From the NCBI GenBank assembly GCA_005239635.1, contig SBBQ01000063.1:1-52338 (forward strand): a stretch of DNA of 52,338 nt. The letters run 5' to 3'. Of the stretch, positions 1 through 8,647 are shown piece after piece. Made by a program: the position numbers and the translations under genes. Each line of letters begins with the position of its first letter. Positions within the stretch are counted from its first letter, which is position 1. This DNA comes from Uliginosibacterium gangwonense (GTDB lineage: Bacteria > Pseudomonadota > Gammaproteobacteria > Burkholderiales > Rhodocyclaceae). The notes below the pieces were generated by a model. The model did no database searches. It saw only the letters and a program-made list of their open reading frames with translations, and was not told the origin of the DNA.

Positions 1-156
1 CTCAATCGCCACATGATCGAGTACCTCAAGTCCGTCACATTGCAGGATTTGGTTGAGCAGCAAAATCGTAAGCAAGCTGTGACAAGTTCAGGTGTTACGG
101 TGCTGCAAGACGAGCGCAGTAAGCTTCGAATGGATGCTGTTGCGGCGATTAAGTAA
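1..156 (+). CDS. iscR: IscR, Rrf2-family Fe-S regulator (C-terminal end only)
   Basis: The first 51 codons visible, in frame from base 1 to a TAA at 154-156, read LNRHMIEYLKSVTLQDLVEQ and onward, which matches the C-terminal helix region of IscR (a floor/LxxxTLxxLV pattern followed by a variable tail). IscR is the [2Fe-2S] transcription factor that represses the isc operon when clusters are plentiful. Its DNA-binding domain and its three cluster-binding cysteines lie upstream of the window, so neither can be checked. Position immediately before the cysteine desulfurase genes agrees with the standard iscR-iscSUA order. Identification rests on a short tail plus context. Confidence 0.8.
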   Translation, partial: LNRHMIEYLKSVTLQDLVEQQNRKQAVTSSGVTVLQDERSKLRMDAVAAIK

Positions 157-197
157 ATCGCAAACGTAAATCGGACATTGTCGTAATCGAGACCACT

Positions 198-1388
198 ATG
201 TTTGCCCCGGCCTACCTCGATCACAATGCCACCACATCGCTGGATGCGCGGGTGTTTACAGCCATGCAGCCTTGGTTGCTGGAGCGTTGCGGTAATGCCT
301 CATCGCGCCACGAATATGGTCGTGCAGCGCGTCGGGCAGTTGATGAAGCGCGGCAGCAAGTGGCGGATGCAGTGGGTGCCCACCCGACCGAAGTGGTGTT
401 TACCAGCGGCGGGTCAGAAGCGAACAACTTATTTTTAAAGGGTGCCGCGGCGCGCCTACCTAAGGGCTTGCTGGCAGTCTCTGCGATTGAACATCCCTGT
501 GTGCGCGAGCCGGCGCGGCAATTGGCAAAGCAAGGCTGGCAATTGCAAGAATTGGCAGTGAATAGCGAGGGTGTGGTCGATGCGGCCCGTTACGCGGAAG
601 TGCTGGGTTTGGTCGATGCAGGTGCTAATCGTTTGTCAGCTTTGGTTTCGGTGATGCTGGCCAACAACGAAACGGGCGTATTGCAAGACATACGCAGTAT
701 GGCTGCTCAGGCGCGTGCCGTGGGGGCTTGGTTTCATTGCGATGCGGTACAAGCTTTAGGCAAGATCCCGGTAAACTTCAGGGATTTAGGTGTGTCGGCA
801 CTCACCGTGTCGTCGCACAAGGTTTATGGCCCGCAAGGTGCGGCTGCACTGGTACTCGATAAACGGGTAGAGTGTGAGCCCCAGATTGCGGGCGGCGGCC
901 AAGAACGTGGTTTGCGTTCAGGTACTGAAAACGTGGCTGCCATTGTTGGGTTTGGGTTGGCTTGCCAATTGGCGGTGGCCGATATGACGACCGAGTCTGC
1001 ACGCCAAACAATGTTGCGCGACCATTTGGAACAGGCGTTGCACAACAGTGGTGTGGCAGCAACGGTGTTTAGCCGTGGCGCGCCGCGCTTGCCCAACACC
1101 ACGTTTTTTGCGGTGCCGGACCTAGATGGTGAAACGCTGGTTGGCATGTTAGACCGAGCAGGTTTTGCAGTTGCAAGTGGCTCGGCCTGCTCAAGTGCAC
1201 AGCCTGAGCCCTCGCACACATTGTTATCAATGGGCGTGGCGGCAGATGTGGCGCGAGGTGCGGTGCGCGTGAGTGTTGGGCGCGCCACAACGTTGGCGGA
1301 AATGGATCGTTTTGTACAAGCGCTAATTGAAACTGTAGAGCGTTTGCGCAAGTTAGCAGCAGTGGGCGGTAGCACGCTGGCTGCCTAA
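198..1388 (+). CDS. Cysteine desulfurase paralog (class V aminotransferase, IscS/NifS-like)
   Basis: A 396-aa PLP enzyme of the cysteine desulfurase family, which takes sulfur from L-cysteine as a persulfide and releases alanine. The N-terminus has the YLDHNATT pattern, the PLP lysine is in [10 protein letters not shown] (about K208), and a catalytic cysteine is in [14 protein letters not shown] (about C331). [14 protein letters not shown] segment matches the substrate-binding loop. It lies 41 bases after iscR and 41 bases before the true iscS, so two desulfurases are encoded back to back. It is less IscS-like than the next gene: YLDHNATT instead of YLDYSATT, and a more divergent C-terminus. 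Family membership is clear. Whether it supplies IscU or another acceptor cannot be told from sequence. Confidence 0.88.
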   Translation: MFAPAYLDHNATTSLDARVFTAMQPWLLERCGNASSRHEYGRAARRAVDEARQQVADAVGAHPTEVVFTSGGSEANNLFLKGAAARLPKGLLAVSAIEHPCVREPARQLAKQGWQLQELAVNSEGVVDAARYAEVLGLVDAGANRLSALVSVMLANNETGVLQDIRSMAAQARAVGAWFHCDAVQALGKIPVNFRDLGVSALTVSSHKVYGPQGAAALVLDKRVECEPQIAGGGQERGLRSGTENVAAIVGFGLACQLAVADMTTESARQTMLRDHLEQALHNSGVAATVFSRGAPRLPNTTFFAVPDLDGETLVGMLDRAGFAVASGSACSSAQPEPSHTLLSMGVAADVARGAVRVSVGRATTLAEMDRFVQALIETVERLRKLAAVGGSTLAA

Positions 1389-1429
1389 GTGAATGTTGTG
1401 TGTATGTTTTGTGCTCGTGGAGAGATGTA

Positions 1430-2653
1430 ATGTCGAAGTCGTCGATGCAATTTCCGATTTATCTTGATTATTCCGCGACCACACCTGTCGACCCGCGTGT
1501 GGCCGACAAGATGATTCCGTACTTGGTTGAGAAATTTGGCAACCCAGCATCACGTAGCCATGCCTATGGTTGGGATGCAGAGCAAGCGGTTGAAGAAGCG
1601 CGCGAACAAGTGGCTGCATTGGTGAATGCCGATGCTAAAGAAATTGTATGGACCTCGGGTGCAACCGAGTCCAACAACTTGGCAATTAAAGGCGCTGCGA
1701 ATTTTTATTCGGGCAAGGGCAAGCATCTCATTACCGTCAAGACCGAACATAAGGCTGTGCTCGATACGATGCGCGAGCTGGAGCGTCAAGGTTTTGAAGT
1801 GACCTATCTCGACGTGCAAGACAATGGTTTGGTGAGCGTAGACGCCTTGCGCGCTGCGTTGCGTCCGGACACCATTCTCGTTTCTGTGATGTACGTGAAT
1901 AACGAAATTGGCGTCGTGCAGCCCATCGAACAAATGGGCGAACTGTGTCGTGAGAAGGGCATCATCTTCCACGTGGATGCAGCACAAGCAACGGGCAAAG
2001 TTGAGATTGATTTGGCAAAGCTCAAAGTTGATCTCATGTCGTTCTCTGCACACAAAACCTATGGCCCTAAAGGCATCGGTGCTTTGTATGTTCGCCGCAA
2101 ACCGCGCGTACGTTTAGAAGCGCAAATGCATGGTGGCGGTCATGAGCGCGGCATGCGCTCTGGCACATTGGCAACGCATCAAATCGTGGGCATGGGCGAG
2201 GCGTTTCGCATTGCACGCGAAGAAATGACGGCAGAAAATACACGCATTCTTGCGCTGCGCGATCGTCTGCTCAAAGGCTTTGAAGGCATGCAAGAAGTGT
2301 TTGTGAACGGCGATTTAGAGCATCGCGTTCCGCATAACCTCAACATCAGCTTTGCCTACGTTGAAGGCGAGTCGCTGTTGATGGCGGTGAAAGATATTGC
2401 GGTTTCATCTGGCTCAGCTTGTACCTCAGCCAGTTTGGAGCCTTCATATGTGCTGCGCGCATTGGGACGCAACGACGAATTGGCACATAGCTCAATCCGT
2501 TTCTCAATTGGCCGCTTCACCACAGAAGAAGAAGTGGACTACACCGTGCAACTGCTGCGTAGCAAGGTTGAGAAGTTGCGCGAGTTGTCACCGTTGTGGG
2601 AAATGGTGCAAGAAGGCATCGATCTCAACACGGTACAGTGGGCAGCACACTGA
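1430..2653 (+). CDS. iscS: Cysteine desulfurase IscS
   Basis: IscS, 407 aa, the sulfur donor of the ISC Fe-S assembly system; it hands persulfide sulfur to IscU. Seen: [14 protein letters not shown] at the N-terminus, PLP lysine in [10 protein letters not shown] (about K209), catalytic cysteine in [20 protein letters not shown] (about C331), and the typical C-terminal stretch ending [18 protein letters not shown]. The start at the ATG at 1430 is preferred to the upstream in-frame GTG at 1400 because GGAGAG lies at 1419-1424 with a 5-base spacer and the family begins here. The 109-base gap to iscU is the longest inside the proximal operon. Identity is near certain. Confidence 0.97.
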   Translation: MSKSSMQFPIYLDYSATTPVDPRVADKMIPYLVEKFGNPASRSHAYGWDAEQAVEEAREQVAALVNADAKEIVWTSGATESNNLAIKGAANFYSGKGKHLITVKTEHKAVLDTMRELERQGFEVTYLDVQDNGLVSVDALRAALRPDTILVSVMYVNNEIGVVQPIEQMGELCREKGIIFHVDAAQATGKVEIDLAKLKVDLMSFSAHKTYGPKGIGALYVRRKPRVRLEAQMHGGGHERGMRSGTLATHQIVGMGEAFRIAREEMTAENTRILALRDRLLKGFEGMQEVFVNGDLEHRVPHNLNISFAYVEGESLLMAVKDIAVSSGSACTSASLEPSYVLRALGRNDELAHSSIRFSIGRFTTEEEVDYTVQLLRSKVEKLRELSPLWEMVQEGIDLNTVQWAAH

Positions 2654-2762
2654 GATTTAAGTTACAAGCTTGATGCAAGTTTGGCAAACGCCCCGCTAAA
2701 TGGCGGATATATTAAAAAGAGCAGTCAGCAACACGTAGTTGGTAGTCGTAAGGAGATACACC

Positions 2763-3146
2763 ATGGCATATAGCGACAAAGTTCTGGATCACTACGAAAA
2801 TCCGCGTAACGTGGGTTCGTTTGGCAAAGACGAAGAAGGTGTGGCCACCGGCATGGTGGGTGCCCCTGCATGCGGCGACGTAATGAAGCTGCAGTTGAAG
2901 GTGAACAAAGAAGGCGTGATTGAAGACGCTAAATTCAAAACCTACGGCTGTGGTTCTGCGATTGCGTCGAGCTCACTCGTGACCGAGTGGGTCAAGGGTA
3001 AAACCATTGACCAAGCGCTGGATATTAAAAACACCCAGATCGCGGAAGAGCTTGCACTGCCGCCAGTTAAGATTCACTGCTCCATTTTGGCGGAAGACGC
3101 CATCAAGGCTGCAGTGGCAGACTACAAGAAGAAGCACGGAGCCTAA
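2763..3146 (+). CDS. iscU: Fe-S cluster assembly scaffold IscU
   Basis: IscU, 127 aa, the scaffold on which [2Fe-2S] clusters are built from IscS sulfur before HscA/HscB-driven transfer. Three conserved cysteines are present at C37 (PACGD), C63 (YGCGSA) and C106 (HCSIL). The LPPVK motif that HscA binds is at about residues 99-103. AAGGAGA at about 2750-2756 supports the ATG at 2763; an upstream in-frame GTG at 2739 would add eight residues not found in the family. Full-length and apparently active. Confidence 0.98.
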   Translation: MAYSDKVLDHYENPRNVGSFGKDEEGVATGMVGAPACGDVMKLQLKVNKEGVIEDAKFKTYGCGSAIASSSLVTEWVKGKTIDQALDIKNTQIAEELALPPVKIHCSILAEDAIKAAVADYKKKHGA

Positions 3147-3148
3147 TC

Positions 3149-3472
3149 ATGGCTGTCACCCTGACCGAAAAAGCAGCGCGTCACGTTAGCAATTACATGA
3201 CTAAGCGCGGCAAAGGCGTGGGGATTCGCTTTGGTGTGCGCACGTCCGGCTGCTCTGGCATGGCCTACAAGCTTGAGTTTGTGGACGACGTGCAAGCTGA
3301 AGATCTGGTGTTTGAGAGCTTTGGCGTCAAGGTGATGGTTGACCCCAAGAGCCTGCCGTATATTGATGGCACCGAACTCGACTTTGTACGCGAGGGCTTG
3401 AACGAAGGCTTTAAGTTCAATAACCCCAACGTTAAAAATGAGTGCGGTTGCGGCGAAAGTTTTAACGTTTGA
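3149..3472 (+). CDS. iscA: A-type Fe-S carrier IscA
   Basis: IscA, 107 aa, an A-type carrier that delivers iron-sulfur clusters to target proteins. The three ligand cysteines are present: C35 in TSGCSG and C99/C101 in the C-terminal ECGCGESF. It begins two bases after the iscU stop, and its stop overlaps the hscB start, so translation is probably coupled. Length and motifs are canonical. Confidence 0.97.
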   Translation: MAVTLTEKAARHVSNYMTKRGKGVGIRFGVRTSGCSGMAYKLEFVDDVQAEDLVFESFGVKVMVDPKSLPYIDGTELDFVREGLNEGFKFNNPNVKNECGCGESFNV

Positions 3473-4002
3473 CGCCAGACTTTAACCAGAACCACTTCGC
3501 CCTGTTTGGACTGAAGTCGGGCTTTGCGATGGACACCGAAACGCTGGAACGCAACTATCGCGAGATCCAGTCTGCGGTTCATCCAGACCGCTTTGCGCAT
3601 CTATCCGATCAGGAACGCCGGTTGTCCATGCAGTGGGCAACACGCGTGAATGAAGCCTACCGTACCTTACGTGCGCCTTTGCTGCGCGCAGCGTACTGGC
3701 TTCAACTGAACGGCATTGATGCAGGCATGGAAAACAACACTGCCATGCCAGCCGAGTTTCTGATGGAGCAGATGGAGTGGCGCGAGGCGGTTGAGGAAGC
3801 ACGTGCGTCTCGCGACATGGATGAGCTCGATGGCCTGCATCGGCGATTGCGCCAAAGTTTGAATGCCATTCATGCCGAGCTGGCCGAGTGCATAGATGTA
3901 CAGCAGGATGGCGAGGCAGCAGCAGGTGTTTTACGTCGCGCTTTATTTCTCGATAAATTGCGGCAAGAAATTGATGACGCACTCATCGAACTAGAAAGTT
4001 AG
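3469..4002 (+). CDS. hscB: Fe-S co-chaperone HscB (J-domain protein)
   Basis: HscB, 177 aa, the dedicated J-protein that brings IscU to HscA and stimulates its ATPase. The N-terminal J domain begins [15 protein letters not shown] and has the HPD motif at residues 38-40; a C-terminal three-helix IscU-binding region follows. The start is a TTG at 3469 that overlaps the iscA TGA (TTGA). The next in-frame ATG, near 3529, would remove the first helix of the J domain, so the TTG start is preferred. A TTG start implies modest, coupled translation. Confidence 0.94.
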   Translation: MTPDFNQNHFALFGLKSGFAMDTETLERNYREIQSAVHPDRFAHLSDQERRLSMQWATRVNEAYRTLRAPLLRAAYWLQLNGIDAGMENNTAMPAEFLMEQMEWREAVEEARASRDMDELDGLHRRLRQSLNAIHAELAECIDVQQDGEAAAGVLRRALFLDKLRQEIDDALIELES

Positions 4003-4024
4003 CCAAGATAGGGCCTAATGTTTT

Positions 4025-4079
4025 GCAAACCGATGGTTTGCCAATCAAGATCACCACAATGGCGTGGTAGATTGGCAAA
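4025..4079 (+). promoter_or_regulatory. Overlapping, mutually exclusive hairpins in the hscB-hscA gap
   Basis: The 112-base gap between hscB and hscA holds two perfect inverted repeats that share bases. The first pairs GCAAACC (4025-4031) with GGTTTGC (4035-4041) across a 3-base loop. The second pairs TTTGCCAATC (4037-4046) with GATTGGCAAA (4070-4079), with an inner stem ACCAC (4053-4057) with GTGGT (4064-4068). Both cannot form at once, since 4037-4041 is needed by each. No T-run follows, so this is not a simple terminator. The outer arms of the second hairpin are two inverted copies of the window-wide ATTGGCAA octamer. A role in attenuation, mRNA processing or stability is inference. Confidence 0.5.
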
Positions 4080-4114
4080 ATTGAAAATCGGGACTCGAAA
4101 AATGAAAAAACACT

Positions 4115-5998
4115 ATGGCACTGCTGCAGATTTCTGAACCCGGCGAATCCACTGCGCCACACCAACACCGGCTCGCAGTGGGTATTGATTTGGGCACCAC
4201 CAATTCACTGGTTGCCACTGTGCGCAACAGCATGCCGGTGGTGTTGAATGATCTAGAAGGTCGAGCCTTGCTCCCTTCCATTGTTTACTACAAGCCTGAT
4301 GGTGGCGTCGATGTCGGCTATGACGCGCAACCGGCGCAAGCATCTGACCCTCGCAACTGTATCGTTTCCGTCAAACGTTTTATGGGTCGTGGTTTGCGCG
4401 ATGTGACCCACGTCGAAACCATGCCCTACGACTTTGTCGACAGTGAAGGTATGGTGCGCTTGCGTACGGTGCAAGGCGTGCGTAGCCCGGTTGAAGTCTC
4501 TGCCGAGATTCTGCGCGTATTGCGTGATCGCGCTGAAGCCAGCTTAGGCGGCGAGCTCACAGGTGCGGTGATTACCGTACCGGCGTATTTTGATGACGCA
4601 CAACGTCAAGCAACTAAAGACGCCGCGCGCTTGGCGGGCATCAATGTTTTCCGTTTGCTCAACGAGCCAACCGCCGCAGCCATTGCCTACGGCTTAGATA
4701 ATGCAGCAGAAGGCGTGTATGCCGTGTATGACCTCGGCGGCGGTACGTTTGACTTCTCCGTGCTCAAATTGTCGCGTGGCGTGTTTGAAGTATTGGCAAC
4801 CAGTGGTGACGCGGCCTTAGGTGGCGATGATTTTGATCAGCGCGCTTATTGCTGGATGCTCGACACCGCCAATATTCGTTTCCCTAGCGCAAAAGATTCG
4901 CGCCGTATGTTGCTTAAGGCACGTGAGATGAAAGAGCATCTCACCGGCCATGATGAAGCACGCGTGGTGATGACCTTATCAACAGAACAAGTAGTCGATC
5001 TCACCTTAAGCCGCGATACCTTTGCCGATACCACCAAACACTTAGTTGCAAAAACATTAGCGCCGGTGCGTAAGGCGTTGCGTGATGCAGGTTTACAGCC
5101 CGAAGATGTTAAGGGTGTGGTGATGGTGGGGGGCGCAACACGCATGCCGCATGTGCAACGTGCAGTGGGCGAGTTTTTTGGGCAAACACCGCTCACCAAT
5201 CTAGATCCAGACAAGGTTGTAGCCATTGGCGCAGCGATTCAAGCGAACGCGCTGGCAGGCAACCGTATGGCCGATGAAGACTGGTTGTTGCTTGATGTGA
5301 TTCCGCTTTCACTCGGCCTCGAAACCATGGGTGGCCTTGTTGAAAAGGTCATCCCGCGTAACTCCACCATTCCTATTGCGCGAGCGCAAGAATTCACCAC
5401 CTTCAAAGACGGCCAAACCGCGATGGCCTTCCATGTGGTGCAAGGTGAGCGCGAGTTGGTGAGTGATTGTCGTTCGCTTGCGCGATTTGAATTGCGCGGA
5501 ATTCCGCCCATGGTGGCGGGTGCGGCGCGTATTCGCGTGACCTTCCAAGTCGACGCAGATGGCCTATTGTCCGTCTCGGCGCGTGAAATGACCTCGGGTG
5601 TTGAAGCACAAGTGCAAGTGAAGCCCAGCTACGGCTTGAGCGACGATGAAATTGCCAATATGCTGCAATCCGGCTTTGATTTTGCCAATGCCGATATGCA
5701 AGCACGTGCCTTGTCCGAGCAACGAGTTGAAGCACAGCGCGGGCTAGAAGCTGTGCAAGCTGCACTTGATGTAGATAGTGCCTTGTTGAATGCGGAAGAA
5801 CGTGCGGCAATTGAACAAACAATGCAAAACGTTCGAGCCAAAATGGCCGGTGAAGATCATCGTGCGATTAAAGAAGCGGTCGAACAATTGAATCGCGACA
5901 CCACAGAATTTGCGGCGCGCCGCATGGATCAGAGCGTGCGACGCGCCTTAGCAGGCCAACGTGTCGACACCATTACTTTTAGCAAATCGGCAACATGA
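4115..5998 (+). CDS. hscA: Fe-S chaperone HscA (Hsp70 family)
   Basis: HscA, 627 aa, the specialised Hsp70 that binds the LPPVK motif of IscU and uses ATP to help cluster transfer. The nucleotide-binding domain has [12 protein letters not shown] near residue 24, the [13 protein letters not shown] phosphate loop and [13 protein letters not shown]; the substrate-binding domain and helical lid follow. The N-terminus [12 protein letters not shown] is typical of betaproteobacterial HscA. There is no clear Shine-Dalgarno before the ATG, and a short out-of-frame ORF (4102-4137) overlaps the start. The stop overlaps the fdx start (ATGA). Two copies of TTGCCAAT lie 30 bases apart at 5652 and 5682. Confidence 0.97.
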   Translation: MALLQISEPGESTAPHQHRLAVGIDLGTTNSLVATVRNSMPVVLNDLEGRALLPSIVYYKPDGGVDVGYDAQPAQASDPRNCIVSVKRFMGRGLRDVTHVETMPYDFVDSEGMVRLRTVQGVRSPVEVSAEILRVLRDRAEASLGGELTGAVITVPAYFDDAQRQATKDAARLAGINVFRLLNEPTAAAIAYGLDNAAEGVYAVYDLGGGTFDFSVLKLSRGVFEVLATSGDAALGGDDFDQRAYCWMLDTANIRFPSAKDSRRMLLKAREMKEHLTGHDEARVVMTLSTEQVVDLTLSRDTFADTTKHLVAKTLAPVRKALRDAGLQPEDVKGVVMVGGATRMPHVQRAVGEFFGQTPLTNLDPDKVVAIGAAIQANALAGNRMADEDWLLLDVIPLSLGLETMGGLVEKVIPRNSTIPIARAQEFTTFKDGQTAMAFHVVQGERELVSDCRSLARFELRGIPPMVAGAARIRVTFQVDADGLLSVSAREMTSGVEAQVQVKPSYGLSDDEIANMLQSGFDFANADMQARALSEQRVEAQRGLEAVQAALDVDSALLNAEERAAIEQTMQNVRAKMAGEDHRAIKEAVEQLNRDTTEFAARRMDQSVRRALAGQRVDTITFSKSAT

Positions 5999-6336
5999 CA
6001 CAAATCATTATTCTCCCGCACGAAGAGCTCTGCCCAGAAGGCACCGTGATCGAAGCGGACCCAGGTACATCGCTTTGCGACAGCATGCTGCAAAACGGCG
6101 TTGATATTGAGCATGCCTGCGAAAAATCATGTGCTTGTACAACATGCCACGTCATTGTGCGTGAAGGCTTTAATTCTTTAGAAGCGGCTGAAGAAACAGA
6201 AGAAGACTTGCTCGACAAGGCGTGGGGCTTAGAACCTCAATCACGGCTGTCTTGTCAGGTGCTGGTGGGCAGCACACCATTAGTGATTGAGATTCCTAAA
6301 TACACCATCAATATGGCAAAAGAAGGAAAACACTAA
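5995..6336 (+). CDS. fdx: [2Fe-2S] ferredoxin Fdx (ISC type)
   Basis: Adrenodoxin-type ISC ferredoxin, 113 aa, which supplies electrons during cluster assembly. Cluster ligands fit C42, C48, C51 and C87 (pattern C-x5-C-x2-C followed by LSCQV), with an extra cysteine at 46. The start overlaps the hscA stop by four bases, and the stop overlaps iscX by one base, so all three genes are probably co-translated. Confidence 0.97.
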   Translation: MTQIIILPHEELCPEGTVIEADPGTSLCDSMLQNGVDIEHACEKSCACTTCHVIVREGFNSLEAAEETEEDLLDKAWGLEPQSRLSCQVLVGSTPLVIEIPKYTINMAKEGKH

Positions 6337-6530
6337 TGAAGTGGACAGACGTAACTGATATTGCCATTGAGCTGAGCGAAGCGCACCCTGACGTCGACCC
6401 TAAACGCATTAACTTCGTGGATCTGATGAACTGGGTTATGGCCTTGCCTGGATTTGATGACGACCAAAATCGCTGCGGCGAAAAAGTGCTTGAGGCGATT
6501 CAAATGGCGTGGATTGAAGAAGTTGAATAA
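6336..6530 (+). CDS. iscX: IscX (Fe-S assembly accessory protein)
   Basis: IscX (YfhJ), 64 aa, a small acidic protein that binds IscS and is thought to modulate cluster assembly or donate iron. The sequence starts [20 protein letters not shown] and contains the DLMNWVMALPGFDDD segment typical of the family. The ATG shares its A with the fdx stop (TAATG). It is the last gene of the operon; a strong terminator follows 28 bases after the stop. Confidence 0.96.
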   Translation: MKWTDVTDIAIELSEAHPDVDPKRINFVDLMNWVMALPGFDDDQNRCGEKVLEAIQMAWIEEVE

Positions 6531-6558
6531 GTATTAATTTGGCTTCAAATAGCATTGG

Positions 6559-6590
6559 CAAAAAAGCCGCTCTATTGAGCGGCTTTTTTT
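6559..6590. terminator. Intrinsic terminator after iscX, probably bidirectional
   Basis: AAAAAGCCGCTC (6561-6572) pairs perfectly with GAGCGGCTTTTT (6577-6588) across a TATT loop, with a T-run on the plus strand and A/T on the other side. It ends the isc operon and overlaps the stop codon of the convergent EamA gene. An ATTGGCAA octamer (6554-6561) abuts the upstream arm. Confidence 0.93.
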
Positions 6591-7473
6591 ATTGCGCACG
6601 CGCCAACCACACGCCGAACACGGCGATGCCCATGCCGAGCATTTGTAGTGGGGCGAGCTGTTCGCCAAACATGGCCCAGGCGATTAGGGCGGTGACCACA
6701 GGGGTAAGGTAAAACAAGCTGGCAACAGAGACAGCGCTGCCACGGCGTATGAGCAGGTTGAGTAGGGTGATCGCGCCGAATGACAACACAACAACCTGCC
6801 AACCGAGTGCAAAAACAAATTCGCCCATCCAGTCGATGTGCCAGCTGTCGGTTAAGAGCACGACTAGGCTTGTTGCAAGGCAGGCTGGAATAAATTGAAT
6901 AATTGCGCCGGTACGAAGTTCAAATCCGGGGCAATATCGTTTTTGGTACAGCGTGCCAAAAGTAATGCCAAGCAAGGCAACAACGGCTGGCAGTAGCATT
7001 GGCAAAAGTGGCTGTGCTCCATCGGCTAGGCCAGGTAGGCTGCTATGTAGTTTCCCGCTCAAGACTAAGGCAACCCCACACAGGCCGCAGGCCACACCGA
7101 GCCACTGACGAGAGGTGGTGCGCTCATGCAATAGCCAACCCGCACAAGCAGCGGTAATGACGGGTTGCAGGCCAACGATGAGCGCGGTGGCGCCAGCGGG
7201 TAGTCCATTTTTAATGGCGAAAAAAACGCCGCCCAAATAAACGCCATGTACCAGCAAGCCTGAGTTGGCAATGTGAAACAGGCTGCGTTTATCTTGTGGC
7301 CATGGCGCGCGCGTAATGAATGCCACGGGAAGCATGAGTACAACTACGCAGGCGTAGCGTACCGCTAAAAATGAGAGCGGCTCAGCATGCGGCAAACCAT
7401 ACCGTGCGCCAATAAAGCCCGTACTCCAAAGCAGTACGAAAAGGGCTGGCATGAAGGCGCTGAGTGGACTCAT
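6589..7473 (-). CDS. EamA/DMT-superfamily inner-membrane transporter
   Basis: A 294-aa polytopic protein with about ten hydrophobic segments and the two-fold EamA architecture of the drug/metabolite transporter superfamily. The N-terminal FVLLWSTGFIGARYGLPHAEPLSFLAVRYA signature is typical, and a second half-repeat runs from about residue 150. Members export amino acids, metabolites or toxic compounds; the substrate cannot be predicted. It converges on the isc operon. Family is firm, specific role unknown. Confidence 0.88.
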   Translation of the reverse strand: MSPLSAFMPALFVLLWSTGFIGARYGLPHAEPLSFLAVRYACVVVLMLPVAFITRAPWPQDKRSLFHIANSGLLVHGVYLGGVFFAIKNGLPAGATALIVGLQPVITAACAGWLLHERTTSRQWLGVACGLCGVALVLSGKLHSSLPGLADGAQPLLPMLLPAVVALLGITFGTLYQKRYCPGFELRTGAIIQFIPACLATSLVVLLTDSWHIDWMGEFVFALGWQVVVLSFGAITLLNLLIRRGSAVSVASLFYLTPVVTALIAWAMFGEQLAPLQMLGMGIAVFGVWLARAQ

Positions 7474-7624
7474 GCGCTGAGTCTAGCGCAGTTGATGTGA
7501 ACTGAGCAGCTTCGCGCACATTACCTTTCTGGAATTAGTCTGCGCGCTTTAAATGGTGATCGATTTGAATGCGCATCGATTGCTGATTGGCAACAGCGCG
7601 TAGATTGATGGGCAAATATGAACG

Positions 7625-7657
7625 ACACACGCTGAGGGATGTTCCAGCAGCGTGTGT
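7625..7657 (-). terminator. Hairpin downstream of the small membrane gene
   Basis: ACACACGCTG (7625-7634) pairs perfectly with CAGCGTGTGT (7648-7657) across a 13-base loop. On the minus strand it lies 26 bases after the stop of the 73-aa gene and is followed by a weak T-rich stretch, so it may be an imperfect terminator. The rest of 7474-7682 holds one ATTGGCAA octamer at 7586 and nothing else I can support. Confidence 0.45.
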
Positions 7658-7682
7658 TAAGACAAACATTACATGGAACCCG

Positions 7683-7904
7683 TCATCGGCCCTTTGCGCC
7701 AAACACAAACAGCAGACCGCCCGCAACAATGGCGCCAATTCCAGCCCACATGGGAACGTTAACCGTTTCTTTCTCTTTAACAGTTAATTCGACTGGGCCG
7801 AGTTTGACGGCTGAAGTGTCCTTTGTATAAGTGAAGCTGCCATACGACAGCCCAAGAATACCGGCGATGATCAGCGCAACTGCAACAATTTTTGTGGAAT
7901 TCAT
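7683..7904 (-). CDS. Small membrane protein, unknown function
   Basis: A 73-aa protein with two hydrophobic segments: one at residues 4-22 (IVAVALIIAGILGLSYGSF) and one at about 51-70 (AGIGAIVAGGLLFVFG). Between them is a short polar stretch with the sequence KLGPVELTVKEKETVNVP. The ATG at 7902-7904 is chosen because GGAGG lies at 7912-7916; a longer in-frame start upstream has no such signal. Similar small two-segment proteins are widespread in proteobacteria, but I know of no assigned role. Confidence 0.7.
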   Translation of the reverse strand: MNSTKIVAVALIIAGILGLSYGSFTYTKDTSAVKLGPVELTVKEKETVNVPMWAGIGAIVAGGLLFVFGAKGR

Positions 7905-8075
7905 GTTCGTGCCTCCATGATGTTGGTCTCGAATGCATGCGCGGGTGAAATCAATTAAGCAAAATGTCACCACCCACGTTTCAGCATATGTCGACACATC
8001 AATTTTGCGAGGACGATTTAAGTCTGCTAAGTAGTCGTGCCAGCATCATGGTTTTTCAGCAAAAAACAGGGAAGT

Positions 8076-8606
8076 TCAAACCGCCTGTTCTGCAAGGGTT
8101 TTGAGGCTTGCCAATCCTTCTTCGTATTTTGTCCCAATCATTTTGTCCATACTGCAAATCATTCCCATCAATTTTGATGGGAATGTACTGGGCCCGTACA
8201 TGGCTTGCGTGAGTAGGGTTTGAGTACCTCGTGTCTGCAATGTGAACTCAACGGTGTTATGGGCAGCAAAGGGTGAGATGAAATCGATCTTGATCACCAC
8301 TGTGCTGAAGGGCCTGGAGTCGATGATTTCCATGCGGCCTTGGCCAATTTTATTGTTGCCATGCCATTCATAAACCGCACCTTTACCTTCTTGGCTTCCG
8401 CTGTAGGTGCGTCGAACTTGTGGATCTACTTTTTCCCAAGGTGACCACGGTTCCCAACGATGAAAATCATTAATCAAAGGAAAGATTTTTTCAGGTGCAG
8501 CTTGGATGGTGATTGATCGTTCGACCCGAAAATGATTAGGGCGGCTCGCAACATAAAGCAGAAAGAGCGCGATCAATATCGAAAACAGAATCAGGTAAAG
8601 TTGCAT
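8076..8606 (-). CDS. SRPBCC-fold (polyketide cyclase/START-like) membrane-anchored protein
   Basis: A 176-aa protein with one N-terminal transmembrane segment (residues 2-19) followed by an SRPBCC domain: VERSITIQAAPEKIFPLINDFHRWEPWSPW is the usual opening of this ligand-binding fold. Such proteins bind hydrophobic ligands, but the ligand here is unknown. It lies between two other minus-strand genes with small gaps and may be co-transcribed with the 212-aa gene upstream. Confidence 0.8.
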   Translation of the reverse strand: MQLYLILFSILIALFLLYVASRPNHFRVERSITIQAAPEKIFPLINDFHRWEPWSPWEKVDPQVRRTYSGSQEGKGAVYEWHGNNKIGQGRMEIIDSRPFSTVVIKIDFISPFAAHNTVEFTLQTRGTQTLLTQAMYGPSTFPSKLMGMICSMDKMIGTKYEEGLASLKTLAEQAV

Positions 8607-8647
8607 GGCTTACGCTCCAGCACGTGGGGTTGTTGGCAAAGAAACTG

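Noticed and set aside
824-1375. Minus-strand ORF of 183 aa inside the first cysteine desulfurase gene
   Set aside because: Antisense to a strongly supported gene; its composition is typical of reverse-strand artefacts.
1400-1429. Longer IscS N-terminus from GTG 1400
   Set aside because: Adds residues absent from the family; the ATG at 1430 has a well-spaced ribosome-binding site.
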